DNA of 64,000 nt, from the NCBI GenBank assembly GCA_019022495.1, contig JAFEKR010000003.1:2728001-2792000 (forward strand), written 5' to 3'. Position numbers and translations under genes: made by a program. Positions 46,396 through 57,604 of the stretch are shown here, one piece after another. A model generated the notes under the pieces. That model was not told the origin of the DNA. It searched no databases and saw only the letters and a program-made list of their open reading frames with translations. Within the stretch, counting starts at the first letter, position 1; each line of letters opens with the position of its first letter. This DNA comes from Epichloe hybrida. Its lineage: Eukaryota; Ascomycota; Sordariomycetes; Hypocreales; Clavicipitaceae.

Positions 46396-47826
46396 TCATG
46401 TTACGGAGCCTGGTCGCCAAGAGAAACGCTTTCGCAGCGAGTCGTCAACACCTCCCTTGTTATCAATATCTCGGAACCATCTCCGGGGGGGGAAAATCTG
46501 CCGCTCATCTCTGATAGAGTCCTCCGGCAAAGGCACTCTATCGACTCGATAGAAGCTGCGATTTCTCAGGCGCCTGAAATCCAGACTATGCCCTTCTCCT
46601 AGGTCTATGCATGGATCAGCATTGTGCGCGGAGGCTGTGTCTTGGGCTTGGAGTGTGGTAAGAGTGCGCTTGAGAGGACGGGGAATTTCTGGATTAGGCA
46701 CATCCTCCTTTCTATGCTGCGCCTGACCATCGAACGGGACACTTTTGGGGCTCGGTTGGTGGAGTGGTTGCTCAGCAATTAATAGCCTTGACCTGCTCGG
46801 TATTTCGAGTCGCGAGCCTCTGGACGTGTGTTCACGACTCTTTGCAACATCATCATGGGTCATATCCTGGGCCAAGTGATGCAGGTAAGAAAGCGGTTCG
46901 CGAAGCGATTGCGGCTCACACCTTGCCGTTTGAAATGGATGTTCCAACTGATCCTTCTTTTTGTGGACGTTGCTGTGATGGGGCAAGGAATTCGTCTGGG
47001 AAGGTGTACCGGCTCGCATTGTCCCAAGACCTCCGTCTCCCGGATCTGATCGCTCCGTGAAGTAGTGATTACTGTTGCACATCTGCCTGATCGGTGAGGG
47101 CACCAAGGGGTAAGACTGGGGAGGTCGAGAATGGTGAGCTGGAATTTCTGGAAACGCTGGATTCAACTTATCCCCGAGGTTCAGTTCAGTCGTGCCCAGA
47201 TAGGCGTGCGCGCATGCATCTTCCTCAGACGGCAGGTGGTGGGATACCGCTTTACGAGGCTTCATCTATAGCGCCCGTCAGAATTTGTTGCAAGCACCGT
47301 GAGTTGGTGGGGAATTCTTTGCCCCAATCCCATCCCCCTCCGTGCTTACAGTCAAATTGTCTCTACAGACGCTCTCAGAAGTGAAATTGTTCATTACGTC
47401 TCTTCTGCTACGCAACGTGTTCTTGTGCCGTGATCTTCGACCAGCTCGCCGAGTAACACCAGTCTCGCTGCGATTCCGAGACCCATCTGAGCCCAGATTG
47501 TTATTCTTGGTGTCATATCGATCATGCCGAGTTTTTCGCCGCGGCTTGCGGTCAAATCCTTGATTGTACGCATCCGCTGATGGCTCGGATGGAGCTCGTT
47601 TCCGTGGGACAAGCAGAGTCTGCCGTCTGTGTCGCAGTTCACCGACGGGATCATCTTGACCCTGCGGCGGCAAATGAAAGGCGCCGGATTCATCAATGTG
47701 CGATTCGCTCCTCCATGGCCCTGCCGTGTCTGCGATACCATCTCCGCGGATGCTTTCCTGGACGTGGTCGAGCCAAAACTCCACAGGAATGGGTCGGTCG
47801 CACGCCGCCGACACGTCCTGCCTCAT
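46396..47826 (-). CDS. Hypothetical Arg/His-rich protein (gene model uncertain)
   Basis: A minus-strand model joins 47350-47826 and 46396-47265 through intron 47266-47349 (GTAAGC...ATAG), phase 0, giving 448 residues. The start at 47826 (MRQDVSAACDRPIPVEFW) is chosen because farther upstream the same frame runs into a His-Arg repeat made by a GACGGT microsatellite. The protein is hydrophilic, rich in Arg, Ser, His and Pro (for example RRAGRRSRHKNTLRSRRDV), without recognisable domains, signal or membrane segments. The frame stays open on both sides of a good splice site over 1.3 kb, which is the main support. Open frames also exist on the other strand, so a non-coding origin is possible. Confidence 0.45.
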
Positions 47827-49609
47827 GGGATTGCCTTGATGCTGGCTGGCTGGCTGGACGAAAAAGATGGCAGAAAGACCGTGAAATCGAGGACGGGCCA
47901 GTTGTTGGAACAAAAGGGCTTTGATGAGAGATGGATGCCGTGCTGCTACCACAACAATAACACAAAGGATGGCTCCAGTGTGACGGTGACGGTGACGGTG
48001 ACGGTGACGGTGACGGTACGTGGGAAGGCGAAAATGGAAATGGATGGATGCAGGCGCAACGCAACTTCCGGACGGGCACGCAGTCCGCGTATCTGCCTGC
48101 CGTTCTGCCTCGTGCGTGCAGGTGTGATTTTGATGCGGGATTCCCACGATACATACTCTCGAGCTCCATCCTTGTTGGTGAAGCCGCGAACCAGGGTGTC
48201 GCGACTAATAAGAAGAATATACTCCGTGTACTGCCCAGTGCCTACAGCTGCCCAGTGTCTGCGGACCACTCGAGAGCGGTGGTTTGCGTCTTCCAAAGCA
48301 GGAGCTTGTCCCGTGTCTCACCCAGCCAGATTAGCTAAGCAGATGTCTCTGGCGACTTCCCATCACATCACCGTGCGGACAATAATTACCGAACAAGGCA
48401 TGGCGGGGAAGCGGTGGGGATGGATGGATGATCTAATACATGTACATACATGTGTACTCGGAACGGCTTACATACGGATTACGGATTACGGATCACGGAT
48501 CACGGATCACGGCGCACGGAGATGGATATGGCTGATGAGCTGAGTCTTCTGTGCATGCCGCATTGTCGCATGTTGCACGTCGCACGTCGCCTTGTGCTTG
48601 TGGTTCCAACTTGCTCTCGCCAAGCGGCTGCGTGTCTCACGTAACCTGAGATGTTCTGGAAGTGCATAAAATGCACAAATGTCGGCAAAAAGAGGCAGAG
48701 CGCTTTCTTCTTCTGCTGCGACAAAAAGTTCTTGCCGGGGTCCTCCTCTCCACCGGGGGTCCTGGCTGGGTGGTCCTGGCTGGGTCCCGCCAGGCAGCCC
48801 GGGGTATCAAACAGTCTGTGCCCGCCGCACCCCACGCGGGGCCTCATCCACCATGTACATGCATGTACACACATGTACGCTGTGCCGGCGGCGATTCCCA
48901 GCCGATTGATTACTCGCCAAATGTGCCAATCAACCAATCTAATACCACTTCAGCTGCGAGGTACCGACGTAGAAACACTGCACTTTGTCGGCGCATTCTC
49001 TGCTAGTGTCTAGCCGTCCATGAGAGCTTACCATGGGAGCTAACGCGCGGGGGGAGCGCAGCCAGCTCTGGGCAAAGTACCGACTTCTTGACTAGACGTG
49101 GTGCTGGTTGGTGCTCGCTCACTGGAGTCACTGCTGGTGGACAGCGCCGCACCGCACCGTCCGCCCGGTCGACCTGGTTTTGGTTTTGGTTATTATTAGA
49201 TTATTATTAGCCAGCCAGCCAGCCAGCCAGCCAGCAGCAGGCGAACGCGCCCTCGCTTCCCCTGCTTCTTCTGCCTGTGCTGTTTCTGCCTCTGCCTCCT
49301 CTGCCTCTGCCTCTGCCTCTGCCTCTTCTCCTTCTGCTCCCAGACACACGACTTCACACGAGCATCTGCCAATGTCAATCCTTACATCTTCAGCCTTACC
49401 CTTTTGTGCTTGCCTAGATTAAGCCGCACAGTCGTCGCCCTCATTCCATCATCGCAGCGTCTGTCTTTGCGCCATAGACACGAGAGAGAGAGAGAGAGGC
49501 AGATAGAAGAAGAAGAAGAGGAACGAGGTTCAACGAAAAAAAAGAGGCAAAGAGGAAACGAGAAAAAGAATCCATCGCTCAAACCAGCGTCCCCATACTC
49601 CCATCAGCC
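47827..49609. other. 1.8-kb intergenic region before the RRM gene
   Basis: It contains a TGACGG hexamer run (47980-48016), a CGGATTA/CGGATCA heptamer array (48476-48514), CAGC repeats (49202-49227) and a long CTCTGC-type pyrimidine tract (49260-49335) typical of a leader before a housekeeping ATG. The open frames on both strands follow from these repeats. No gene is supported. Confidence 0.5.
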
Positions 49610-50731
49610 ATGTCGAAGCTTTTCATAGGGTGAGTCATCCGTCATCCGTCAACCTTTCCCCTCTTCGCTTCTGCACTCCCCTCAGCAGAACCCCGTCATG
49701 CCTAATCCAAGAACTCAACATCTGACATGGTGCAAGGGGCCTTGCGTGGCATACTGAGGAGGCTACTCTTCGTCAAAAATTCCAGGAATTCGGCGCTGTT
49801 GAGGAAGCGGTATGTGAGATGCCATCATTGTGTTGTCCGAGTGCATTCTTGAAACCGCCCCCCCTCCTCCTCCCCCCCCCCGCGCGCGCGCGCATTGCAC
49901 TCGTTTGTCTATGCCTTTCGAGAACTTAACCGCCGTCATGTTGGAAATGGCGTGAATCTTTTCTAATCCCGAGTTTCTTTGCGCAAAGGTGGTGGTCAAG
50001 GACCGAGACACTGGTCGCAGTCGTGGTTTTGGGTTCGTGCGCTACGCACAAGAGAATGATGCCCAGAATGCCATAGCTGCCATGAACAACGTCGAGTACG
50101 AGTCCCCATCGCCCCATCCCCACCTTCCCCATGTTTTTTGTTTTGTTTGGGGGGGGGGGGAGGGTTTTTATTTTATTAAATCGCAGATCGACGTATCTGG
50201 TTGCTCGCGTGTGGCTCATGGTTCGTTTACTGACCTTGATTTAGATTTGACGGCCGAACGATTCGCGTAGATAAAGCGTCTGACAACGGTCCCCGCGGAG
50301 GCTTCGGTGGCGGCAGAGGAGGTGCGTCAGGCTTTGGAGGACGAGGAGGCTACCCAGCACCAATGTCCTATGGCCATCCTCACCAAGCTCCTGGATATCC
50401 AGTTGCTGCTCCTCAAATGTACGCACCAGTCGCCTACGGCCGCCCCTACCCTCATCAGCCTCAGCCTGGGTATGGCATGCCCCCTCAAGGTAAGATGACC
50501 AGCTCACACTACTTGACCGTAGTCAACCATTTCTCCTTGATCTCTCCCAGTCACTGATTCAGAAGATGAAATCAAGGCTATGGAGTACCTCAATATGGCT
50601 ATGCAGACCCTTCGCAGCAGCAACATATGCCTCAGCAACATCACCAGCACCACCAGCACCATCAGCACCACCAGCACCATCAGCAACATCAGCAACATCA
50701 GCCTCCTCCCCAGGGCGGGCGAGGCTACTAA
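49610..50731 (+). CDS. Glycine-rich RNA-binding protein with one RRM and a His/Gln-rich tail
   Basis: Five exons: 49610-49629 (20 bases), 49737-49809, 49989-50095, 50245-50489 and 50577-50731; 199 residues. The RRM covers residues 1 to about 80, with RNP2 KLFIGGLAW built across the first intron and RNP1 [10 protein letters not shown]. It continues [16 protein letters not shown] across the third intron. A Gly/Arg (RGG-like) segment follows, then a Pro/Tyr/Gln-rich segment, then a (CAC/CAG)-coded His-Gln run, ending PPPQGGRGY. This layout matches small glycine-rich and cold-inducible RNA-binding proteins. The last acceptor is ambiguous: AATCAAG at 50576 gives the family-like ending, whereas the stronger TCTCCCAG at 50550 opens another frame and could be used alternatively. 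Confidence 0.86.
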
Positions 50732-51577
50732 CACCACGTATGGGAGCTCGTAACGATCGGCACACTTTCGCAAACAGTCCGCCAGCTAGTCGACTGACTG
50801 CAGCGTGACCATTCAATTCGGGGATTTGGAATTGCGATCGTTACAAGGGACGAAGGCCTTGACGGAGGGCTTCGGCTAGATGGGAGGATGAGGGTCGCAG
50901 CGACGGTCCTGAGAGCCCAATCACCGCCAGTGATGTTGGTTTCGACGTCCGGATTGGCCGGCCATCCAGACTTCACACATTGATATCCCAGTCACGGGTC
51001 TTTCTCTTCTCTTCGCCACCCTGTTTTCAGTGCAACTCTTATTGTTATCTTGCCCGCAGGACGCCGTACTTTGCTTGCTGATTCTTAACCACAGTTGGAG
51101 TGAGTGAGCCAGGGGGGCGCTCACAGGACGAGATGTGGTAGCAGGCATTGCGACGTTTCTTTTTATTTTATTTTTTTATTTTACAGCTACCTGCGCGCGC
51201 GACATGGACAGAAGTGATGGCCGACAGATTTGATGATAGCGACGGTGTGCCAAAAGGGGTTGGGATATTGATTGTGTCTAGTCTATTGGACGTTTGAGCC
51301 GGGACAGAGGGGAAGCATGCAAAAGACGCTCAGTCTAGTTCATGTGCCGGATGAGCTCTGGTTCAAAGCAAGAGATTTTAACAAATGACCACTGCCATGG
51401 CCCAATCTTTGGATAGTGATGCCCTCTATGTGTATGCGTCCACTCCACTCCTCCAACCAACCAACCAACCAACCCCCTGAAAAAAAGAAAAAAAGGATTC
51501 CAGGATAATCAGCCGCCGATGGATGGTGTTGGGTTCGGTGAAAATCACAACCCGTGTTTGCGCCACGATGGCCATTG
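50732..51577. other. Convergent intergenic region
   Basis: 846 bases between the RRM gene stop and the ChaC-like gene stop. It contains a T/A-rich run near 51160-51185 and an AACC tetramer run near 51456-51475. No gene is supported. Confidence 0.5.
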
Positions 51578-52606
51578 TCAAGAGGAGACATGCCCATTGA
51601 CCATTTGTTCAAGAGCTCGTACACGGTCCGCCAAGTCGCTCACATGATGGTCTCGGCTCTCGGGCGACAACTCGCGCAAGGCGGTATCAAGACCGTACAA
51701 GTAGTCCTTGTTGAGCCCACTTGGTCCCCGACTCTCCAAGATGTGATGCGCCAGTTCCTGAGGGTCCTGGGGACCAACGAACTGCTCATTGTCCGGCGTG
51801 CCAATGTATGCCAGAGCCTTGATGGGAGCTGATCCGTCGGCAGGGTGGAAAGGTGTGTAGTGGATAGAGTACCCGTTTACTTCTCGAATATCGAGATACT
51901 CCTTGACCTCGGCAACCCTTTCCGGAACGATGCGGTACGCTACGCCCCAGACCTTGTCAGGTGCGGTGTCGTGATGATCTGTGAGGGTCTCCCAGTGGGA
52001 GCGCTCAATCAACGTCACGACACGACCGGGAGAGTCTGGCGTGCCTCGGTGGTCCTCGCTGATACAAAGTCAGTTCGGGGGGTTTTTTTTGGGGGGGGGG
52101 GGGAAAGATGAAGAAGAAAAAAAAAAAAAGTAAACAGGTGAAGCTGGACGAACCTGGCCTGGGGAAGATGATGAGTTATAAGCTGGGCTTGGACTGGTGG
52201 CGACATGACATGACGTGACGTGATGAAACGAACGTACCTGCCAGAATCTTCTGACGTACCCAGTTACCCAGCCTGGGACTCTCCGATCTGATGAACCCAG
52301 TTAGCTCGCGGCATCTTTGCTTCTCTCTCTCTTTTCTTTCTGCGCCCTGTGACTCGGCTGGGATGTGAGGCGGGGGAAACACCGAAGATGTATGTACCAA
52401 AGTGAGGCGGAGGTTTCCAGATCAGGCTCCTTGACGTTGCGCCATTCGAGCGTGATTAGCTGATGCAAAATGATGGGAGAGGAATGGGGGGGGGGGGGTG
52501 GGGGACAAGTGGGAAGAATACATGGTTCGTACCCGTATCCAAAGAGCCAGAACGCGCATGTTGCTTCGTCTGTGGCGCTTCCTGGAGCGCTTCCTGGAGC
52601 CGACAT
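51578..52606 (-). CDS. ChaC-type gamma-glutamyl cyclotransferase (glutathione-specific)
   Basis: Four minus-strand exons: 52533-52606, 52398-52429 (32 bases), 52238-52287 (50 bases) and 51578-52054, with introns 52430-52532, 52288-52397 and 52055-52237; 210 residues. Splicing assembles FWLFGYGSLIWKPPPHFDRR and VPGWVTGYVRRFWQ, then HRGTPDSPGRVVTLIE, the ChaC signature. The catalytic Glu is expected in the YLDIREVNGY stretch. By family, it degrades cytosolic glutathione to 5-oxoproline and Cys-Gly. The last acceptor (GCGAG at 52055) is not a strong site; the more obvious CAG four bases earlier would break the frame. The start at 52606 is chosen for its Met-Ser; an in-frame Met also exists at 52681. 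Confidence 0.87.
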
Positions 52607-53370
52607 GGTTATGAACTGGCGGATAATGAATAATCCAAGGTCGAGGTCGAGGATTTTCTCGATGTGGTCGCCGACTTGCACATCACACGCGCGGGCCCAG
52701 GAACCTTCAGCCCCTCCCAGTACTCCGTAATAATGGATACATTGAATTTAGCCTTTTTTTTTTTTTTGAAGTTTGCTGGCTAAAAGCCGTTTTAGGGCAC
52801 GCATGAGATTAGCCGGGTAATTTCTTGGTAGGCGCTTTTGCGGAGTATTGTCGGATAACAAGGGTCCGATTCCAGAAAATGGATCACCGGGAAGTAATAC
52901 GGATCCGTATTAACGAGCGTTTACGCGGCCCTTGCCAGCTTATTAGTACGGGATTCTACGGAGTACATACTCCGTGAACAGGATCCGTAATACGGAGAGG
53001 TGAGGCATTTATCACCCAAAGTGGGAAGCCGCCAGCGTCAAAGGCGCCGGCGGGCAACAAGATGTGCCGACTTGGAAGTTGGATCACGCCGACAAGGGCT
53101 TTGAGACCGGCCATTTATCCAGCATCTACATACATATATCCGGGATAATCGGTACGGGGTGCTCCGTAATAACATAACCCTATCAAATGAATCACAAGTT
53201 CTTGGTATTATAAATAGGCTCGATTATAAATAAAGCACCACTCCCTTAGATATCTGCATCTTTATTTTACTACCTTTATTGTACCATTCATTCGTCCATG
53301 TACTCAGATCAACAACTTCAGACATCAATTGACGAACCTTGACATCAATCATATTTCACACAACTTCACA
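52607..53370. promoter_or_regulatory. Divergent intergenic region with palindromes and a TATA-like site
   Basis: 764 bases. The middle holds the AATACGGATCCGTATT palindrome (52896-52911) and further CGGAGTAC/ATCCGTAATACGGA words up to 53000. TATAAATA at 53209-53216 lies 155 bases before the start codon of the small secretory-pathway gene. A CTCCGTAATA word (53162-53171) lies nearby. Confidence 0.5.
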
Positions 53371-53895
53371 ATGCGCTTTCTACGCGCTTTCTTCTTCTTC
53401 GCCACCGCCGTCTGCAGCGCAGCAGTTCTACCTGATGTTGCTAGTGGTGCGCCTACGCTCCCAGAGGAGCATGAGCCAGTTACTGAGCTGGTCGCTGTTG
53501 ACGACCCTCTGTTCAGTCGCCAAGCCGGAGACCAGCCGCGGTGTTTACCATTTCCCGACCGTCTTTTCCATTTCCGCCGCCGCACGGATCAGCAGTCTTT
53601 TCAGCTGACAATTGACCGCTCTGCCCAGGACACTTACGAGGTTGGCGGTGTAACGGTAGTGATTCAGGCCGCAAGTGTCCATACGAATAACAATATAGGT
53701 GTAGTTGTAAGGGGCCCGAGAGGTGAAAGAGGCCATATTATTTTAGTGAATTATCGAAACACTTGGTGGAGGACGCGGCCGCGACATACTATAAGAATTA
53801 ACTATGTGAGCCATTCAATCCAGGATTGTGTAAGACTTCCACGACTTGACGGTACCTGGTATATTCAGAAGGGGGCGCCTGACGACGAGCTTTAG
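53371..53895 (+). CDS. Small secretory-pathway protein with C-terminal DDEL
   Basis: Intronless frame of 174 residues. The Met at 53371 is preferred over the in-frame upstream start because it begins a clear signal peptide: MRFLRAFFFFATAVCSAAV, with cleavage expected around residues 18-27. The rest is hydrophilic with two Cys (in QPRCLPF and IQDCVRL) that could pair, and beta-strand-like segments (TYEVGGVTVVIQAASV, NIGVVVRGPRG). The last four residues are DDEL, which resembles the ER-retrieval signals HDEL/DDEL of fungi. No family is recognised. Size and signal peptide would fit a small secreted effector, but the ending suggests it may stay in the ER. It stands alone between the ChaC-like and penta-EF-hand genes. 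Confidence 0.7.
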   Translation: MRFLRAFFFFATAVCSAAVLPDVASGAPTLPEEHEPVTELVAVDDPLFSRQAGDQPRCLPFPDRLFHFRRRTDQQSFQLTIDRSAQDTYEVGGVTVVIQAASVHTNNNIGVVVRGPRGERGHIILVNYRNTWWRTRPRHTIRINYVSHSIQDCVRLPRLDGTWYIQKGAPDDEL

Positions 53896-54391
53896 ATGGG
53901 AGGTTGAAGGGACCTGGTTTACAGATCTTCAGGCATGGAAGTCTATTTTCTCTTAGCAAGAATACTATCGTTTTTCTGCTTGGTGCAGAAGATTACAAAC
54001 TACGTACTGCTACTTTTTTTTTATGCATCTCTAATATAAAGATGCTTATTAGTGAAAAGGAGCATCTTGAGACAGCGACGTGCTCCGTACATGAGGCCTG
54101 TAGCCTGCTGTAAACTCCCTTTGCTGAGACATTAGCAACTTGCCTTGTCAAGAGTGATTGATGATTGATGCCTTGTGATTTGTTGTACATGTACAGTTAT
54201 TAGGAGTGGGTGGGTGCGCGGGCATGCACGGGCCACCCAGGGTCTTCATCAGCCGTCGAAGATCGACTTTTCGCAACCCCCCCCCTCCCTCCCAGTCGCG
54301 AGCAAGCCTCGAGCTCCAAACAGCAGCTACAAAGAGGGATTGATTGACTCTCCCGATTCCTCCCCGTGTCATTCGCAAGTCGCCTTCAGCC
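53896..54391. other. Intergenic region before the penta-EF-hand gene
   Basis: 496 bases. The right part (C-run near 54278-54285, pyrimidine-rich afterwards) is probably the promoter and leader of the next gene. Nothing else is seen. Confidence 0.5.
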
Positions 54392-55578
54392 ATGGCGTAC
54401 AACAGACCCTACAATCCTGATGCTTTGCCAAGGTACTTGCTCGCCTTTCCCCACATTCAAATGTCGTTCGTCCCGCCCCGCGCCAGCGCAAAGCCATCCA
54501 TCATCGTGGAATGAAAGCAGCAAAAAAAAAAGGACTTACCCAGGCTAACCGTCATGTCTTGTTCTGCCAAAAACAAAAACAAAAACAGGTTCGCCGAGCC
54601 CGAACACGTAAGTTGGAGCGCGCACCTGTCATTTTCTCCAGCAAGCGATCGGATGAGACGAAAAATCGGGCATTGACTCTTTTAATTCTCCCGCCATCCA
54701 TACAGAAGCCAGGATCCGTGCCTCCCCAAATATATCAACAGAGTCGATACGAAACCAAACCACCCCCTGCTGCTCCGCGAGATAATCACCCCCCCGCGCA
54801 TCCTCAACCAACCCACAGCCAGACATTCCGCTCTGCATCCGGAGGACCACCGCCTGGTCATCATCCGGCGCAGAGTCGCCCGCCGCCTCAGCACCAACAT
54901 GCCGCGAGCTCGCGCAACGCTGGGCCCCCGCCCTCACCCGCCCCGGACTCGGGATCGGCATCGGCATCGGGCTCTGATCCGACACTGCTGCCTCTATTCC
55001 GTGCAGTGGACAAGGACGGTGAGTTCGGCGTTCCACACATCCCCCGCCGGACACGGAAACACGCATGAAGAAGACCCCCCCCCCCCCGGAATTGACAAGT
55101 CCACGATCGAACAGGAACAGGACAGCTCTCCGAGAGGGAGCTCTCGACGGCCCTCGTCAACGGCGACTGGACCGCGTTCGATATCCAGACCGTCCGGATG
55201 ATGATCCGCATGTTCGACTCGGACCGCAACGGCACCATCAACTTTGACGAGTTCTGCGGCCTGTGGTCCTTCCTCGCCTCGTGGCGGACCCTGTTCGATC
55301 GCTTCGACGTCGACCGCAGCGGCAACATCTCCCTGCAGGAGTTCACGGATGCCCTCATCGCCTTCCGCTACCGCCTGAGCCCCCAGTTCGTCGAGCTGCT
55401 CTTCCGGACGTACGACAAGCGCAACGAGGGAGTCATGAGCTTCGACCTGTTCGTGCAGAGCTGCATTTCCCTGAAACGCATGACGGACGTTTTCAAAAAG
55501 TACGACGATGACCGGGACGGCTTCATCACGCTGAGCTTTGAGGATTTCCTCAGCGAGATCCTGAAGCAGCTCAAGTAG
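54392..55578 (+). CDS. PEF1: Penta-EF-hand calcium-binding protein (ALG-2/peflin type, Pef1-like)
   Basis: Four exons: 54392-54432, 54589-54607 (19-base microexon), 54706-55018 and 55115-55578; 278 residues. The N-terminal 110 residues are Pro/Ser/Gln/His-rich, as in other fungal penta-EF proteins. EF-hand loops follow: the first is split by the third intron (AVDKDGTGQLSERE), then MFDSDRNGTINFDEFCGLW, RFDVDRSGNISLQEF, a degenerate TYDKRNEGVMSFDLF and KYDDDRDGFITLSFEDFL. By family, Ca2+ binding drives dimerisation and partner binding; yeast Pef1 is needed for polarised growth. The reading across all three introns is continuous, which supports the microexon. Confidence 0.92.
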
Positions 55579-56200
55579 GGGGGGCTTTGGATTGACACGG
55601 AGCAGACTTGGGCAGGGGGCCACCCCGGGGCAGCTTGACGAGAGGGGAAGCAGAATGATGATGAACTTTTTTTTTCAATACTCGAGATGAGATAAGTGCT
55701 GGGGAAACTTCTTGGACAGCATGGCGTGGCCATGTCATCACGCCTGCTTTGTGGTCGGCCGTGTCGGATTTGGGCTGGAGACATCCGGGCGGGCAAGTTG
55801 GGGCGAGAGGCTTCCTGCCCGAAAGAAGGGATATCATACTATTCTTTCACGACGAGATTTCAATGCGACACGGCGCGAACGTCACTGCGTATCTTGTAAA
55901 GTCAGTCAACGGTTTCCCGCCGGCATCTCTTGGGCTGTGAAAGAATTAACTTTTTCATTGAATCCAACACTAACGTGGTATGAATGGCCGTTGTAGAAGA
56001 CGCGACTTTTATCTTGTCAAACTTGATCAATATTCAATATTCAATGCTCATGCCTGATGGACGCTAGACCAAGTAGTATAGAAGGAAGGGAGCAGAAGTA
56101 GATGCGGCTATGGAGCTGTGGCACATTCTGTAGCCAGCCAAAATGGCGTTGATAAAAAAAAAAAAAATAAAAAAAAAAAAAAAAGGAAAGGCATTCGTGG
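55579..56200. other. Convergent intergenic region
   Basis: 622 bases. It includes an A-rich run (56154-56184) close to the stop of the minus-strand gene and no supported gene. Confidence 0.5.
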
Positions 56201-57604
56201 TCAAGCCACCGCCACTGCTGCTGGTCCAAGTTGACTCAGTCCATAAGTCGCCTTGGCTGCCGACGGACCAGCCACGTCTGCAGGTACATGCCTGATGCTC
56301 AAACGCTTCGTGTCGTCGCTCTTTTTCAGCGAGGCAGTTTCCGCGGCCCATATTCCCTCGCTCGTCAGCGTGACGTGCTCATCGATACCCAGCGCGAGGA
56401 CCTCGGTCGGTCTCTCGGCCCTCCTGCTGCGTCCGGAGCCGGGTCCCTCGCTTCTTGTCTCGTGGTGGTGGTGCGTGTCCATTGCTCCGTGGACGAGCTG
56501 TCGCACTTGATCGCGGGTGTACCTCCTCCGACGGGTGAAGCGCCTTATCAGGCCGCTCGTGTTCCTTTCTGCGTCGCAGGCGCTGATCCAGACTCTGGCC
56601 CCGAGCTTGGCAATGATCTCTTGCCCGTCCTCGAAGCCGCTGGTGAGGGTGCCTCCCAGCCACCACGGCCTCGAGACCGTGTCGAAGCTGTGGAGCAGGA
56701 CGGTGAGAGGGAGTGCCGCCTCGGCTAGGAGGTGAGAAGTGGCGTATGGCTCGATGTCGCGGTAGGGTATGCCGTGAGGGGAGAAGATGACGGAAACGCC
56801 GCGATCTTTGGCGTGAGGGGAGAGCGAGGCCATGGAGCGCGTGGCTCGTATCGGTCGTCGGGCGACAGGTGTCGCGGGAGGTGTCAGCGGCATAAAGGCT
56901 GGGAGAGGCGGCAAGGTATGGGACTCGAGCGTGAGCAGCTGAGCAGAGCGAGAGCCAGAGCCAGAGCCATCTCTCTTGTTCGACGACAATGGCGCGGCGG
57001 CGGCGGCGGTGAGGATGGTGCTCACGGGCCGCGGGGGCATGGTTGTTGTTCGAGCGGAAGACGACGCTGGGCGGTACGTGATGGCTACCGCTGACCGAAG
57101 GCCCTTCTTTCTTTCCCTCTTCTGCGTGACAAAGGCGACTGTCACGAGCCCTTCTTCGCCTCCAATGACCCTGGCCGCGATGGGTATCCTCACCACGGTG
57201 CTTCGGCCTGTCTGTCGAGGGTCCTGCCATCGATGGAGCGTCGTCACCTTGCCTTGTTCGAAATGTTGCCAGCTTTGAATCACCTTGGCGGCCGTGGGCT
57301 CGGCGAGAATGCGCGGTTTGGCGCCGCCTGGAGCGAACTGCCGCAACGCGGCTTCGTTGCAGTGGTCACTGCGACTGTTGCTGATGATGATCACGTCCGG
57401 CTCGGGGACGTCTTTGGGCGATACGGATTCTTGTCGAGCTCGGGTAGATGAGGAGGGGGTTGACTGTGCCAGACGAGGATCGAGCAGGATCCGGAACGGC
57501 TCCGCAGATTGACCCTCATCAGGCGATTCCGAGTCTATTCGCTCAAAGGTGAGCAGAAACGAGGCATCGCCGTTGAGTTGCTTGATGGTGAGTGCCATGG
57601 CCAA
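56201..57604 (-). CDS. Metallo-beta-lactamase-like (UlaG-type) hydrolase-fold protein
   Basis: Single-exon frame of 467 residues starting MAMALTIKQLNGDASFLLTF. The opening beta-strands, the ILLDP motif (about residues 38-42) and VIIISNSRSDHCNEAALRQF (about 71-90) match fungal UlaG-like metallo-beta-lactamase-fold proteins. In canonical members the loop reads T/S-H-x-H-x-D-H; here only the final Asp-His of that motif is kept, so metal binding may be altered. VIFSPHGIPYRDIE (about 280-293) resembles the later conserved strand and His. Two low-complexity inserts (Ser/Arg and His-rich) interrupt the fold. Catalytic activity is doubtful; substrate unknown. Confidence 0.75.
   Translation of the reverse strand: MAMALTIKQLNGDASFLLTFERIDSESPDEGQSAEPFRILLDPRLAQSTPSSSTRARQESVSPKDVPEPDVIIISNSRSDHCNEAALRQFAPGGAKPRILAEPTAAKVIQSWQHFEQGKVTTLHRWQDPRQTGRSTVVRIPIAARVIGGEEGLVTVAFVTQKRERKKGLRSAVAITYRPASSSARTTTMPPRPVSTILTAAAAAPLSSNKRDGSGSGSRSAQLLTLESHTLPPLPAFMPLTPPATPVARRPIRATRSMASLSPHAKDRGVSVIFSPHGIPYRDIEPYATSHLLAEAALPLTVLLHSFDTVSRPWWLGGTLTSGFEDGQEIIAKLGARVWISACDAERNTSGLIRRFTRRRRYTRDQVRQLVHGAMDTHHHHETRSEGPGSGRSRRAERPTEVLALGIDEHVTLTSEGIWAAETASLKKSDDTKRLSIRHVPADVAGPSAAKATYGLSQLGPAAVAVA

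Noticed and set aside
47629..48543. 304-codon plus-strand open frame
   Set aside because: Antisense to the hypothetical minus-strand exon for part of its length and composed of microsatellite-derived repeats (VTVTVTV) elsewhere.
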